This document shows positions 1 through 10,838 of a DNA stretch of 40,077 nucleotides, piece by piece. A program made the position numbers and the translations under genes. This DNA comes from Rozella allomycis CSF55 (lineage: Eukaryota > Rozellomycota). The notes beneath the pieces were generated by a model. That model did no database searches, was not told where the DNA came from, and worked only from the letters and a program-made list of their open reading frames with translations. Numbering within the stretch: the stretch's first letter is position 1; every line of letters starts with the position of its first letter. Location of the stretch: positions 1 through 40,077 of the forward strand of contig KE560700.1 of the NCBI GenBank assembly GCA_000442015.1. The letters are read 5' to 3'.

Positions 1-102
1 CGAGGACAAATATTTTGATTCCAAAGCCGAGCCGAGCCGACTATTAATTTTTTATATAATAAAATATAAGTCATCCATAAATCATTAATAAATGAAATTA
101 AT

Positions 103-1249
103 TTATTTCTTGTTCGATTTGTGAAGCTTGACGAAAAATTTTAGACACATTGCTGCCTGATTGGAAAGGCAGCTAAGACGATTACGACGCTTGGTTATGT
201 GCTCGGATGCGGCAGAAAACGCAAATTCGCTAGGCACGGATGTTGGCACTACACACAATGCAAATTTAACCAAATTTAGAAGGCGCGGATACTGTTCCCC
301 ATGCTCCTTCCACCAGGTCAAGACATCCATATTTTTGGCATGAATACTAGCACGGTCCAATCTCAAATAATACTTAAGCTCCTCGTCGTATATATCACAG
401 TTAGAACTTTGTATATCTTCCTCCTTGGTTTGTTTTAAAAATTGATCAAACATGAGTTCCCTTTGACTTTTCTTAACTGATGGAGCAGCAAAATCTGATG
501 TAGATTCAATAGTTAATTCATTATTTGATGTGTCAAAAAACTTCATCATGTCTAAAATAATGTTTCGAATAAGNTGACTTTCCTTAACTGATAGAGCAGC
601 AAACTCTGATTTAGATTCAATACTTAATTCAATTTTTGATGTGTCAAAAAACTTCATCATGTCTAAAATAATGTTTCGAATAAGGCCTCGTTTGTCCTTG
701 GGAGGTCTATATTAAATAACACCATTTATCAATTACCATTGTGTTCAATGAGGGACATAAGGATTCATTAGTTGAAGCCGTATCGAGCGTGATTGACAAA
801 ATTTTGTTTAGAATGCTGAATTCATCAAGGACGTTGTTAAGAAATGAATTTAGAACCAATGCTGTGTGTGAACCAGAAAACATTCATTCGAACATCCAAT
901 AAGACATTCCGGGCAATGCAAATATCACCTATCCAATGAACCGTTCGTTTGAAATTGAAGTCCACAAATCCAGGGTGAGAGCAATACCTTCAATTTTAGG
1001 AATTATATCAATAAACACCTTTTTTGCATCACGAAACCATGCAATGATGTCTTTGCGTACCGTGTGACGACATGGAAGTCTGAAGGAACTAACACAATTA
1101 CGCAAATCTTTCATAATTTGTTGCAGAAAAAGATTGAAATCGGTATTGTCTATTACGGAATATGTGTTACTGTCAGTCACAATCCATTGAAGCAACAAAC
1201 GAATCGCTGCTGGGGTCAGTGCGGGTAGTTTTTTTTCGGCGCAAAACAA
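103..1249 (-). mobile_element. Decayed hAT-family transposase
   Basis: Minus-strand remnants of a hAT (hobo/Ac/Tam3) DNA transposase. The 929-1249 part carries the N-terminal side of the catalytic core, ending in ALTLDLWTSISNERF, the usual hAT motif around the first catalytic Asp. Around 780-850 one frame reads ITLDTASTNESL, the typical hAT D/N block. The 103-470 part contains the C-terminal dimerisation region (DVLTWWKEHGEQYPRL, then a block resembling VPTSVPSEFAFSAA). These pieces lie in different frames with stops between them, so no intact transposase is encoded. An N at 574 sits between two ~105-bp near-identical copies, giving a partly doubled reading frame that is probably an assembly artefact. 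No terminal inverted repeats or target-site duplication were identified. Family assignment is secure; element boundaries are not. Confidence 0.8.
470..684. repeat. Tandem near-duplicate around an N (transposon)
   Basis: Two ~105-bp copies, differing at a handful of positions, abut at the single N at 574. Both run from TGACTTT(T/C)CTTAACTGAT to GTTTCGAATAAG. This is the pattern expected when two overlapping contig ends are concatenated with one N instead of merged. It doubles a segment of the hAT reading frame. Confidence 0.8.
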
Positions 1250-1349
1250 CGTGGAATCGACGGGCGTGTTGGTTTGTGATGCAGTTTCTCAAAATGCGCT
1301 TTTAGATTTTCACTTCCCCGTAGTTATGCAAAACGATTTTGGGCAATGA

Positions 1350-1981
1350 TTACACTTCCGAATAAATTGCCCTCGTTTGCGCTACAGAAAGCATTTCGTC
1401 AGCCGCGGTAAGTATGCGCAACTCTGTTCTCATCCTAAGGAACTCTTGAAAATGGTTCCACAACGCCGCACGCACTGCACTTTTGACTTTGCTGCTGGCA
1501 TCCACGTCAGTGCGGACTTGAAATTGCGACACCGAATCAGATGGCAAAATCGTTTGTGACAACTTGTCATAATTATCCTTTTCACGTTCAATAAACACTT
1601 TGTAAAAAGTATTCGAATATCATTACATTGGCTAGTAGGCTCTAACACAGTCATTATTTGTTCCTGTTGACGAATGAAGGATTCACGCTCTTTAGACTCC
1701 TTTTCATCATTGCTTCGCTCATCTAAATTCACGGCCATGCTTCGTTTTCGACATTTGCGTGACTAGAGGCGTTTACAGCCATCCAATGTTCCATTATGAC
1801 AAGGCCAGAACCTAATTTGTTGCTTGAAACCCTCTTCACCAATGCCTTGGCCACAAAAGACATGCACATGACTTCCGCAGTCGGGACAAGTATGTGTATC
1901 ATCACACAACTCTATGCATTTAACGCATGGTTGCAACGTTTTTGTCATAATAATATTCTTTTTGCGAAATTTCGATATCAT
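1350..1981 (-). pseudogene. Zinc-binding N-terminal part of the transposon (broken)
   Basis: Minus-strand coding debris just upstream of the hAT core. The 1763-1981 segment has a cysteine/histidine cluster (CVKC, CPDCGSHVHVFCG, then GEEGF), resembling the small zinc-binding modules found at the N terminus of many hAT or ZBED-like transposases. Next, 1430-1738 opens with an acidic helical stretch (MAVNLDERSNDEKE). It runs into 1350-1598 only if the frame shifts by one base at a run of five T near 1605. I infer that this is the 5' part of the same element. It could instead be an unrelated zinc-finger relic, since no continuous frame links it to the transposase core. Confidence 0.5.
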
Positions 1982-2254
1982 ACCTCTTACCTACTGTAGG
2001 GTCCTAGAAGTTTTTTCTCAGATCTGGGTTCCAAATAGTACGTTCTTTATTTTGTGATGTCGTCAACATAAATCTGACAATAATTAGTTAAAACTTTCGC
2101 GACCTTTGGGGTCCTCAGTTCAGCATTTGGTTCTGCAAATTATATGTCTGTGAAAAAGAAGATATAANCAAGAATCAAAAGTTTAATTGGCATTTACAAT
2201 TAATTTTCCAGTGTCAATTATTGTATTCCCCTGGTCCCTCCCTCAGTCGTATTG

Positions 2255-3076
2255 ATGTTCACCTTAAAAGTAAGCTATTTGACAAATAACAAAAGCCCTT
2301 AAATGAAAACGCTGAAAAATATATTGTGGTTAAAAATATATCTCCATACTCCAGTGAAAATAATGTTAAGGACTTCTTTGCTTTCTGTGGTACGATAACA
2401 GAATTCGAAATGATTCAGTATATTATATGATATTATTAAAAAGATCTGAGAACAATGTGACACAAGAGGCTTTGATCGGCTTCGAAAGACCTTCTGCAGC
2501 TAGGACTGCTTTGATGCTTTCCAATGCTATGATTGCTGACCATACGATTCAGGTGACACCTTATGATAATGGTTCCTTAAATTTGGAAAAAAGTGAGGAT
2601 ATTGATTCCAAGCAAGATGCTCCAAAGGTAGGTAGGCAAAATATCAGAGTAACTTTAGACATCAAAGACGCAGCAAGTAATGGCTGAAATATATGCAGCG
2701 GGGTATTTATTATCAAATAATGTAATAAAATCTGCCAAAACTGTAGACGGTAAGCATATTGCATATATAACAAAGACAAAGTTGGTGTTTCCGCCAAGCT
2801 GAAGCAAGTAACTGAAAAGGCCAAGGTTGGAATTGAATCATTGGATGAAAAGCTCCATATCAAGGAGAAGGCTAAGGAAGGTTATAATTCTTTTCAAAAG
2901 ACTGCCTCAGATTTTGACCATCGACTCAAAGTCACAGAAACGGTTGAAAAGGTAATTTAGTGAATAATTGTTTAAAGGCCATGAATAGTGAACCAGCGAA
3001 GAAAATATCAGGATTTTTCTCGACGCTGGCTCAAACTGTCTATGAAAACGTCAATGTTGTAAAAGATGAGGGAATG
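2255..3076 (+). CDS. RRM-domain protein, Vip1-like
   Basis: Six exons split by introns at 2270-2295, 2418-2443, 2628-2658, 2750-2775 and 2952-2977 (26, 26, 31, 26, 26 nt), giving about 228 residues. Residues ~14-75 form one RNA-recognition motif: VVKNISPYSSENNVKDFF (RNP2 side, strand 1 and helix 1), then EALIGFERPSAARTAL (RNP1-like strand 3 and helix 2). Behind it comes the alanine-rich amphipathic region TQQVMAEIYAAGYLLSN and a charged coiled-coil tail. This layout matches fungal Vip1-type RRM proteins; RNA targets are unknown. The ATG at 2255 is the only in-frame start upstream of exon 2 and lies on a five-codon exon. The stop used is TGA at 3074-3076. Another frame continues as an amphipathic helix to ~3103, so the last exon could be longer through a further splice. 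An N at 2168 lies upstream. Confidence 0.75.
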
Positions 3077-3187
3077 AAAATTGTATCTGAAAAGGGTATA
3101 TAAAAATAAAAATGAATTATTTATAGTATTTTTAATTATATCGAACTTATACATTGTCCAATGAGCTATTTTTCTTTAAGTAATCCG

Positions 3188-4926
3188 TTACCAGAAATCA
3201 ACCGTCCTTTGGTGCGGAAAATAGCATAAAAAAGAAAAATTATTTTTCGAAAATGGGCCTGGATTTGCACAAACTGTTTCTTTTTGAGTTTCTTCGAAAC
3301 TTTCAAATGAATCTCCTAGAATTAACAATCAAATTTTAAAGGGCCTATTACCAGGTTTGGGTTAGGGAATAACGACAGTGAATGATCAAAATCCCAATAT
3401 ATTGGCTGGATATGTAATGGAAATGGTAATAAATGATGTGACTTTAGAATCGTAGAGACCAAATGGGATTTGAATAGGTCTGTATGTCGAGGCTCGAGAA
3501 TTGCATTTCTATGCACTTTTTTTGCCAAGTCATATCTAAAAAACACCAATTCTTGTGTACAAAAAATGATTCTGCAAGGGTTTGTAGTAAAATGAGCCTT
3601 TTTGCAAATTTGCCTAATTTTCAAAGTGAAAGAGTCTGGAATTGGCGCCATTGGATAAATAGCGCCACCAAATGGATCTTCTGGCCCAGGAATGAATACA
3701 AAATTTGTATTATTTGCCAAATTGGGGAATTTTGATATAAGCTGCGCTAATTGGTTGAATCCATCTATTATTCAAGATTAGATTCAATATACTTTGATAG
3801 GACTCGAATCCCATGGGCATTCCATTTACTGACTTTGACGAAAAATTGCCCAGAAAGATTAGTGCGAATGGCGTAGGCTTTGAATCATTTAACACTTGCA
3901 ATATTTTCCCAAGTGCTTGCAGAGTCTATGAATAAAAGTTTATCAAATTACCTTTTGATCGTCCAGATGTACTTCTGAAAAAATAAACCAAGCATTTTCA
4001 TTGGACTCGACCTCTAGTAAAACATCCTTTACAGATCAACCTAATAAATTACTTTGGTAAACGATTTTTGGTTTGAATTTATTAAATAATCAAAATTAAC
4101 AAAGTTCCTATTTTCTTCATTGGGGTCCGAGGGGAATCCAATGAAGCTAACCTTAAATACGCCACTTTCAAATACTCCTTCAACAATTACGATACACCCT
4201 TCTGTGAATAAGCCAATCGAGCAATTCTTTATTTTAAAGATAAATAGTTTTACCGCGTCGGAAAGGTCGATGGGAACGTTTGATTCTTCGTCTTCTAAAT
4301 ATAAACACCCATCCTTGATTTGCGATATCATGCCAAGCAAATACTTTCGATCAGTAGACCCAAGAAGCGAAGATATTTTTGATATTTTAAAGTTGTGTTG
4401 AAAGCAAAGATTAGAGCGTTCTAGATTCAGTCTAATTACTTGCAATCGTCTTTTTAACATTTCCCATTTCTTATTTTCCTTTGCTGAAAGGCTTTTTTCA
4501 ACATTATCAATCACAAAAGACTTTGTGAAAGAATCATACTTGTAGCGAGGCATTTCAAATGCATTGATAACTCTAAAGTGAGTCTGCGGATCTAAATCCT
4601 TTTTTAAAATGGCCGGTAAAGCATCTAGAGTTCTTGTACGTCGATTCTGTTGGAAAATTTGATGCACTACCTGTTCAAGAGATTCCTTTGTTATCAAATC
4701 ACTTGCGTCTTTGATGAAAAAATAAGAATAAAGTACCAAATGTTGATCTGTAGGTCGAAATTATATTTTCTAAAATTTGGGGCAAACTTTTCAAATCGAT
4801 GTTTCCCTCTTGCATAACTTCCAAAAGATATCGCACAGCATCAGTTTGCAAGGTTAATCCGTGAGTCTTTGTAAAGATTTGGAGAATAGCTCTTTTAATA
4901 TCTGTCACTCTTTTGTTCTCGATCAT
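3188..4926 (-). CDS. POLE2: DNA polymerase epsilon subunit B
   Basis: Second subunit of the leading-strand replicase Pol epsilon: an OB fold followed by a catalytically inactive calcineurin-like fold. The six-exon model gives about 533 residues, against 527 in human. Conserved signatures seen are SEVHLDDQK, FVFIPGPEDP, TTNPCRIIFCTQE, FFRYDLAKK and YWDFDHSLSLFPNPNLV, ending in a CANPGPFSKNNFSF block typical of the extreme C terminus. Introns lie at 4709-4736, 4027-4052, 3926-3951, 3765-3792 and 3316-3344. The last works only as GC-AG, because the single GT nearby gives the wrong frame; with it, all exon phases close exactly. The start is the ATG at 4926 (MIENKRVTDIKRAIL), aligning with the family N terminus; an upstream coding exon is not excluded. 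It is followed on the same strand by RRM-gene sequence in convergent orientation. Confidence 0.93.
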
Positions 4927-5265
4927 CAAGTATGGTTTCTGAAAAGTGTAGGAATTTTCAACTTTCGAAGACAAAAAATATTCCCTGAATAATTAGAAAA
5001 TACTGGTTATTACTCTACGCATTTTAAATTTTTTTCATAATTTTATTGTTTTTTGTGAGACATAACGAAGCAGAAATCTGAATTACCCACGACATTTATT
5101 TAGGACACGCATCTGGTTTATAGATTAACAGGGAATCGGTTAATTGTGAATATCTTTAATTTATCGTGGTTTCTCACACTTCGCCATAGGCGGAGTCCCT
5201 TTTGGCCATTCGAATCATACATATGTTGCTGCTTATAAGTAATAAAAAATAAAACTTAAAGAAAT
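4927..5265. other. Intergenic, POLE2 to DNAJC2
   Basis: About 340 bases between the 5' end of POLE2 and the 3' end of the upstream minus-strand gene. It should hold the POLE2 promoter and any 5' untranslated exon. A short minus-strand open stretch runs upstream of the POLE2 ATG without an ATG. No further gene, RNA or repeat was seen. Confidence 0.6.
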
Positions 5266-6956
5266 TTATTTTTTAACTTTTTGGGCGAGATCTTTAAATC
5301 TCAAAATGCATTCTTTTTTAGATTTAGTGTTAACGTGAGTTGCAATGTTGGACCAACGTTGAGGATCAGAGGCAGGAAACTTTTTCAATCCTTCTTCTAG
5401 CAAAAGCTGTTCTTCTTTTGACCAAGTTATAATTTCAGGCGAATCTGAAGATTCATTTTGTATTCTAGGATCCTTTATTTTCCTTTCGAATTGCTGGAAC
5501 ATTGAAGTGTCTTGAATTGGATCTTTTATATTTATCTAAAATTATTACTCGATTGAACGTGCTTATACATTCTAATAACTTCCTTGGGTTCTCTTAATGG
5601 CTCATTTGTGTGGTGATTGATAAAATCAGCGATTTTCTCCCATCTTTCAAGGGTACCACCGGGGAAAGAATTGACTCCCTGAATCAGCGCTTGTATTTCT
5701 TTTGGATTCCATTCGCGCTCCTTGTTAGACTCAGCCACGGAAACAGGGGGTGGAGTTTTTGGCTTTCCAAACTTTTTCTCTTGGACCGTTTCGTTGAAGA
5801 ACCATTCTCCCATTTCTCTGCTCTCTTCCATTTTTGAATTAAATTCTCTCAACCCTTCCATCGTCATTTGTTCAAACAGATACTCCAACTTTGCCAATTG
5901 GTCAGTCATCGCATCCGGGGTGGCAACGTCTAAAAAGTAATTATATTCTTTTAATTTATTTTTAATAGCCTTTTTTTCTTTACGGATTGCATTTTTCAGG
6001 GCCTCTTTTTTCTTCTTTTCCTCCATAGCAGCCTCTTTGGCGGCCTCAGCCTCCCTTTCCTTTGCCAGCCTTTCTTCTTCAATTCTTTTCTTTTCCTCTT
6101 GCTCCTTCTTTTGCTTCAACATTATTTTTTCCATTTTTACTCTTTCTTTTTCATTCTTGGCTTGGTCTTTGAATTTTCTTAGACGGGGATCGAGTTTCAT
6201 AGCGTCAGATACGAGTTTATTGACCTTTGCAGTATCTTCTTTCTTTCTTCTTGTTCTTTCCGCCTTGTTCTGCTTTTCGATGTACCTTTTCTCTTCTCTA
6301 TTTTCACCTTTGCTAGAGTCTTCTTCATCCAATCCTTCAAATGATCTCCAAGATTCAAATCTAGCCCAAAAGTTATAAAAAGAATCGATGGTCTCTTTTG
6401 GATCATCAACACCGCCGAGTTGCGGAACTGGTTGTTTCTTTGAAAATCTTGATCTCCTCTCAAACACAGGGCCATAAATTTGCAAGAAATTTTCAGAAGT
6501 CACACTTGAAGTTTCTGGGATAGAATTATCAAACAATGGATCAATTGAATCAAATATTCTTCTTTTGACAGGATCACACATGCGATCATATGCTAAATAA
6601 AGAAAAGTATAAAAAATTACCTTGTTGAATTTTCTTAAATAGAGCATCATTCTCTCTCTTTCCAGTCTTGTCAGGGTGATAAACAAGTACCAACTTTCGA
6701 TCTAGTTTATGAACGACTAAAATAATTTACAGTTCAGTTTAATCATTTTTTCTGGGGCAGCATATCTTTCTTTCAATCCAAGAAGAGCGTATGGATCTTC
6801 CGGATACTGACGTAAAATATCATGAAGAATATCAACAGTCTCTTCAACAACTTGCTCCCCTTCTTCCTTTTCTGCGGCTTGTCTATTTTTTGAAACAGAA
6901 TAAAATTTCTCTAAATACGCAGGCCCAATGGCTGCCACACGAAAAATACTCGTCAT
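5266..6956 (-). CDS. DNAJC2: Zuotin/DNAJC2, ribosome-associated J protein with two SANT domains
   Basis: J-protein of the ribosome-associated complex, which stimulates Hsp70 on nascent chains. Four exons with introns at 6702-6730 (29 nt), 6593-6620 (28) and 5523-5548 (26) give about 535 residues. The J domain (~60-130) contains [11 protein letters not shown] with the essential HPD, then [15 protein letters not shown]. The zuotin homology region follows ([48 protein letters not shown]). Next are a long charged ribosome-binding helix (~205-340) and two SANT/Myb modules: [20 protein letters not shown] and [19 protein letters not shown]. Yeast Zuo1 lacks SANT domains while animal DNAJC2 has them, so this protein keeps the longer form. 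The J domain has family length only if the first intron is read as 29 nt. Start ATG at 6956 ([11 protein letters not shown]). Confidence 0.94.
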
Positions 6957-7055
6957 TTTTTTTAGTGGCTGGGACTTGTAAAAAAAGAAACGTCTAAGAA
7001 AATACATACAAACAATAATGATAGATCATAGATGTAATAAAATTATAGCAAATTT

Positions 7056-8143
7056 TTATTTTCGTGATCTTTTAACTTGATTAGGATTGCGTTTTCCAAA
7101 ACCAACCACAACTTCTTGGGATCTAGCAATTTTATGAGACCTTTGCTTTTGACTTAAATTTATTGATGGGACATAATCAGGATCAAATATATTATCCGTT
7201 TTAAAAGAGGATTTATAGGATTTCACACCTTTAATGAACTCCTTTTGATCTTCACACAGAATTATATTTTCTGTCTTCTGGCCACCTTTAGGTAAAGGAA
7301 TTGAATACTTTTATTCTTGTATAATTATTTATTACCCTTGTTCCTCTCAAATTGTGCTGAAAATTCTTCTTAAGAAATAGTTGCAAATTCCCAGTTTGAT
7401 CAACTTTACAACTAACTCTACTTAAAGTTGAATGACCACAGTCTGGACAAAATTTCTTGTCCATCTTTTTTGTAATCCTTTTAATAAGAAGATTGAATGT
7501 TACGCAAAGCATGCGTGGCACCTAAGAATAAAGCTCTTGACATGCTTGATACGAAATCCATTTGGAGATACTAGATTTAATCGCAAATATAAAAGGACAT
7601 TCTATTATGTCGAGGAAAGTCAATTTACCTGAATCGCAAAATCCATTGAAATACAGGCGACCTTCAAAAAGGTTTCTTCATTTTTCTGGAGTTTTTTCTC
7701 CAAATGTTTTGGAGTTATCCACCCCTCGTCGTCACCGATTTCGTTGATATTCCAAGACTCAAAGGCGTCACAAACTTCTTTGACATCTTCTTCAGCCTTT
7801 TTGGATGATATTTCATATGTTTCATCCTTGAATCTTTCATTTATCATTAAAGAGAGAGCAATAACCCCCAAGTCTGTCCTTGATAGTACTGAAACATCTC
7901 CAGTATTTCTAGCCGCTTTAATAGCTATATTTCCGATAAAATATGTATACCTTGACTTAAAAATTCCGGGGAAGGCTCGGAAAGTCGTAATTTATCTTTT
8001 ATCAGTGAGAGGCGAGCCTTGGCGTTGGAATCTTTAATTTCTTTAACAACTGAAGGCAATGTATAGAATTCTTCGGCATCCATAGCACTTAAATTTGAGT
8101 TTATAAGCGCTCCAGCGTCTAGAACCAGAATTTTTGCTATCAT
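7056..8143 (-). CDS. NOB1: NOB1 endonuclease for 18S rRNA 3'-end maturation
   Basis: PIN-domain nuclease that cleaves 20S pre-rRNA at site D in late 40S particles. Five exons with introns at 7925-7950, 7602-7628, 7478-7503 and 7308-7335 (26, 27, 26, 28 nt) give about 326 residues, shorter than human (412) through loss of acidic linker. The PIN domain opens at once with ILVLDAGALI (catalytic Asp), LPSVVKEI and SRTDLGVIALS. The linker has GWITPKHLEKKL, and the PIN fold closes with ISMDFAIQNVLL. A zinc ribbon follows (RCHACF then FCPDCG), then the family block YSIPLPKGG. The start at 8143 is unambiguous because the PIN domain begins immediately. It is transcribed away from the velvet gene across a shared upstream region. 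Confidence 0.95.
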
Positions 8144-8558
8144 AACAACTTTTCTAGTGTGGCTTAAACGGGTTGTGATCTTCTGGCTAAGAAAGAAGAA
8201 CTATTATAAATAAATTCGCATTACTTTAATTATACATACATAAGTAATTGCATTTTATTCGATGAGCGGTACGTTCGTATTTGCTTAAAGGCTCAATATG
8301 GATACACGTGGTGAACACTGCAAACATTGAATGTCAAGAACGTCAAATGGCCAACATCACTATCGCATGATGTGTTGATCGCATCGACATGGTATATTTA
8401 CCTAGAAGTACCTGATTTTTACCTAACACGAAACTCAAACTTGGGTCTTGAACTATTATAATTTTTCTTTATAAAGATAACTAGGTTAAGTTCACCTAAA
8501 TTACTGGGACCCAATGGTCCAGAAAACCAGGGTCTGTTTGTTGGTACTTCGTGCTGAA
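8144..8558. promoter_or_regulatory. Divergent intergenic region NOB1 / velvet
   Basis: About 415 bases separating two divergent genes, so it probably carries both promoters. It contains AT-rich patches and a short cluster of TTTACCTA-like words around 8397-8440. No TATA box, RNA gene or repeat could be supported by eye. Confidence 0.45.
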
Positions 8559-9662
8559 ATGATCGAACCGACAAACTCAACGCCGGACCAGAATAATACT
8601 GGAAACAATGTGTATAGACATCAGTAAGTTAATCACATTACAGATCTTATACCACCATCTGGTTTATATATTCCACTCTATCGGTTCTCGCTATACGTTG
8701 ACTAACATGTAGATTTCATAAGTTAATAATCATCCAGCAACCTATTCACTCTCGATCTTGTGGATTAGGGGAAAAAGGAAATGGTACAGTTCAGGTATGT
8801 ATAATAATATAGTGGACCGACGCCCAATAGATCCTCCTCCCGTTTTGCAGCTTATAGTTGAAACTAATGACAGGTAAGATAATGTTGTTTGGTATTACAG
8901 CGATTCAGATGAAATATGGCTGAACAATCCATATTATGTTGTCATAGCCTCTTTGGTAAATGCAGAAACCGGTAGCGTTGTTGAGCTTGAGGGAAAGGCC
9001 AAAACTCCTTTAGCGGGAAATTGCACTTCCTCGGGATTTAGGCTCAAAGATATGAATAACAATGACGCTCTATTTTTTGTGTTTCAAGATTTATCTGTTA
9101 GAATTGACGGAACATTTAAGCTTCGATTTGACTTATTTGAACTAGTTCAGTAATTAATTACTAGCAAAGAGACAAAGCGATAAAGCGTATTACTGCGCAA
9201 CTGCCAAATCAAACTCCTTTAAGGTCTACCTGGCGAAGCATTTCCCTGGTTTAAACGGTAATTTTATCAATATTATATAAAAGAATCGACACCTCTTTCG
9301 CGTTATCTGGCCGATCATGGTATTAAAATGAGAGTACGAAATGACGCAAGAAAAAGGTATGCTATTAAGTGGGTTTGTAAGAAAGAAGAAGAATAGAACC
9401 AAAATATCTTGAGAACTCAGAGGAATTTGATGAAGAAGTTATATATCCTTCACCAAAATGGTTGAATACTCGACGTCTTGCTTATTCTCTAAATGGTGTT
9501 CTTCATACCCATGACGAAAGAAATGAGAGACCACCTACAGACAATCAAAAGTCTGCATTTACTGTGTACAACCCAATTAGCTTAATTGAATCCACGGAAT
9601 CACGTTGTACTAAAGATGACGATGTAATTGTTCGCCCGAGCTTAAAAAATATTTTAAACTAA
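8559..9662 (+). CDS. Velvet-domain transcriptional regulator
   Basis: Velvet proteins (VosA, VelB, VeA, VelC) are fungal DNA-binding regulators with an NF-kappaB-like fold that control sporulation and secondary metabolism. Conserved blocks run in order: KLIIIQQPIHSRSCGLGEK, DRRPIDPPPVLQLIV, NPYYVVIASLVNAETG, LFFVFQDLSVRIDGTFKLRF, FKVYLAKHFPGL and ESTPLSRYLADHGIKMRVR. They are joined by introns at 8784-8812, 8874-8900, 9145-9169, 9258-9283 and 9357-9385 (29, 27, 25, 26, 29 nt), and all phases close. A hydrophilic tail ends at 9662. The 5' end is less certain. The model uses the ATG at 8559 and an 89-nt intron 8624-8712. Alternatively, an ATG near 8610 with a 20-nt and a 29-nt intron also gives an open frame. 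About 292 residues. Which velvet subfamily it belongs to cannot be decided here. Confidence 0.9.
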
Positions 9663-9899
9663 ATTATGTATAATAAAAGATTTTTTTCTCAATTTAATGA
9701 TCGAAATTTGGCTCAGTGCTGTCTTTAGATGGATTATCAATTATCTTATCTCAAATCTCAATTCCCCTCTGAATAATTAATCATTTATTACTTGTTGCAA
9801 ATAGACATGTATTGATGAAATGAGTTTTTCTTGTTTTCAAGATTATCCTAGTGAGTAGCGATGTGACAAAATATTCCGGATCAATCAACTTCTTAAATC

Positions 9900-10786
9900 A
9901 TGGTGGCTTTATCAGAATCGTTAGTCGTCTCAAAAACCCGGATAAATAGCTTCCATTTAATAAGGAACATAAATCTCTGGTAACTAAACAATGTTATTGG
10001 TATTCATAGGGGAAATGACTTATCCGACATAAGTCTTTTATCAAAAATGATCAGTTTGAAAGTTCTTAGCTTAAGGTAAATTCAAGCGGTTTGATGGAAA
10101 GTGTGAACAAAGTGTCAACCATCGAGCCAATTTCCTATTGTAACCAAAAATCCGCCAATTAACAAAGGCGTATATCTAGAGGAATTATATCTAAGAAAGA
10201 ATAATATAAGCGATTTTTTGGAAATCCTACATCTGGTGCCTTTAAAGAATCTGAGGATTCTTTGGCTTGACGAGAATCCCATCGCCTATGAAAAACATTA
10301 TCGGAAATGGGTGATAGGAAATCTCCCTTGGTTAAGGAAGCTCGACGGTGTTTACGTTACAAAAGAAGAAGTCAAGGAATCCATAGAACTTGTTGAAGGT
10401 ATGTCAAAGATTAGAGGCGACAGTGAAACTAAAACCAATAGAAGCCTTAATCATGCAGATAAAGTGCTTGGCACAAGGCAAAGTTGGAAAAAGGCCGAGA
10501 AACTTCCAGCTGTATGTTCATACGTATTTGATAAAGAGGTTTCACAAATGCTTACAAAGCCAAGTGCAAGAACCGAAGAATCATTTGTAACAACAGAAAA
10601 AGAAGATTTGTTGATCGGCTCAGACTGCAAGACCAACAAAATTGTGAAGGTAACATATATAGGTTTAGGACACAGACAAATGTTGTAAAGGCTATTTTGA
10701 CTCTTTGTGAAGTTTTGGATACAGAGCAGATATCATTTTTATGTATGGAATTGAGTAATATTATTGATAAACGAACAATAAATTGA
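9900..10786 (+). CDS. CFAP410: CFAP410 (C21orf2-type) leucine-rich-repeat ciliary protein
   Basis: Basal-body/ciliary protein of the NEK1-CFAP410 module. Five exons with introns at 9980-10009, 10076-10101, 10140-10167 and 10650-10675 (30, 26, 28, 26 nt) give 258 residues; human is 256. Leucine-rich repeats start at ~residue 20: INLWGNDLSDISLLSKM, LKVLSLSVNKVSTIEPI, LEELYLRKNNISDFLEI and LRILWLDENPI. The LRR-cap follows (HYRKWVIGNLPWLRKLDGVYV, TKEEV). The C-terminal ~40 residues (VVKAILTLCEVLDTEQISFL) form the helical segment that in the human protein makes a small oligomeric bundle. The start at 9900 gives MVALSESLVVSKTR, matching the family's short N-terminal helix. Close spacing to the neighbouring genes leaves little room for promoters. 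Confidence 0.88.
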
Positions 10787-10838
10787 ACTATGGTTTTTTC
10801 CTTCCAAGCCACATTTTTATTGCAATAATAAGTTTTTT

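Noticed and set aside
6037-6378. Plus-strand Ser/Phe-rich ORF (113 codons)
   Set aside because: It is the antisense shadow of the charged helix of DNAJC2; composition mirrors Lys/Glu codons.
6702-6730. A 14-nt GT-AG intron in DNAJC2
   Set aside because: Extending to the next AG gives a 29-nt intron and a J domain of exactly family length; the 14-nt version leaves five extra residues.
8784-8812. 14- or 18-nt intron in the velvet gene
   Set aside because: A 29-nt GT-AG intron ending at the same AG keeps phase and brings GLGEK next to DRRPIDPPP as in the family.
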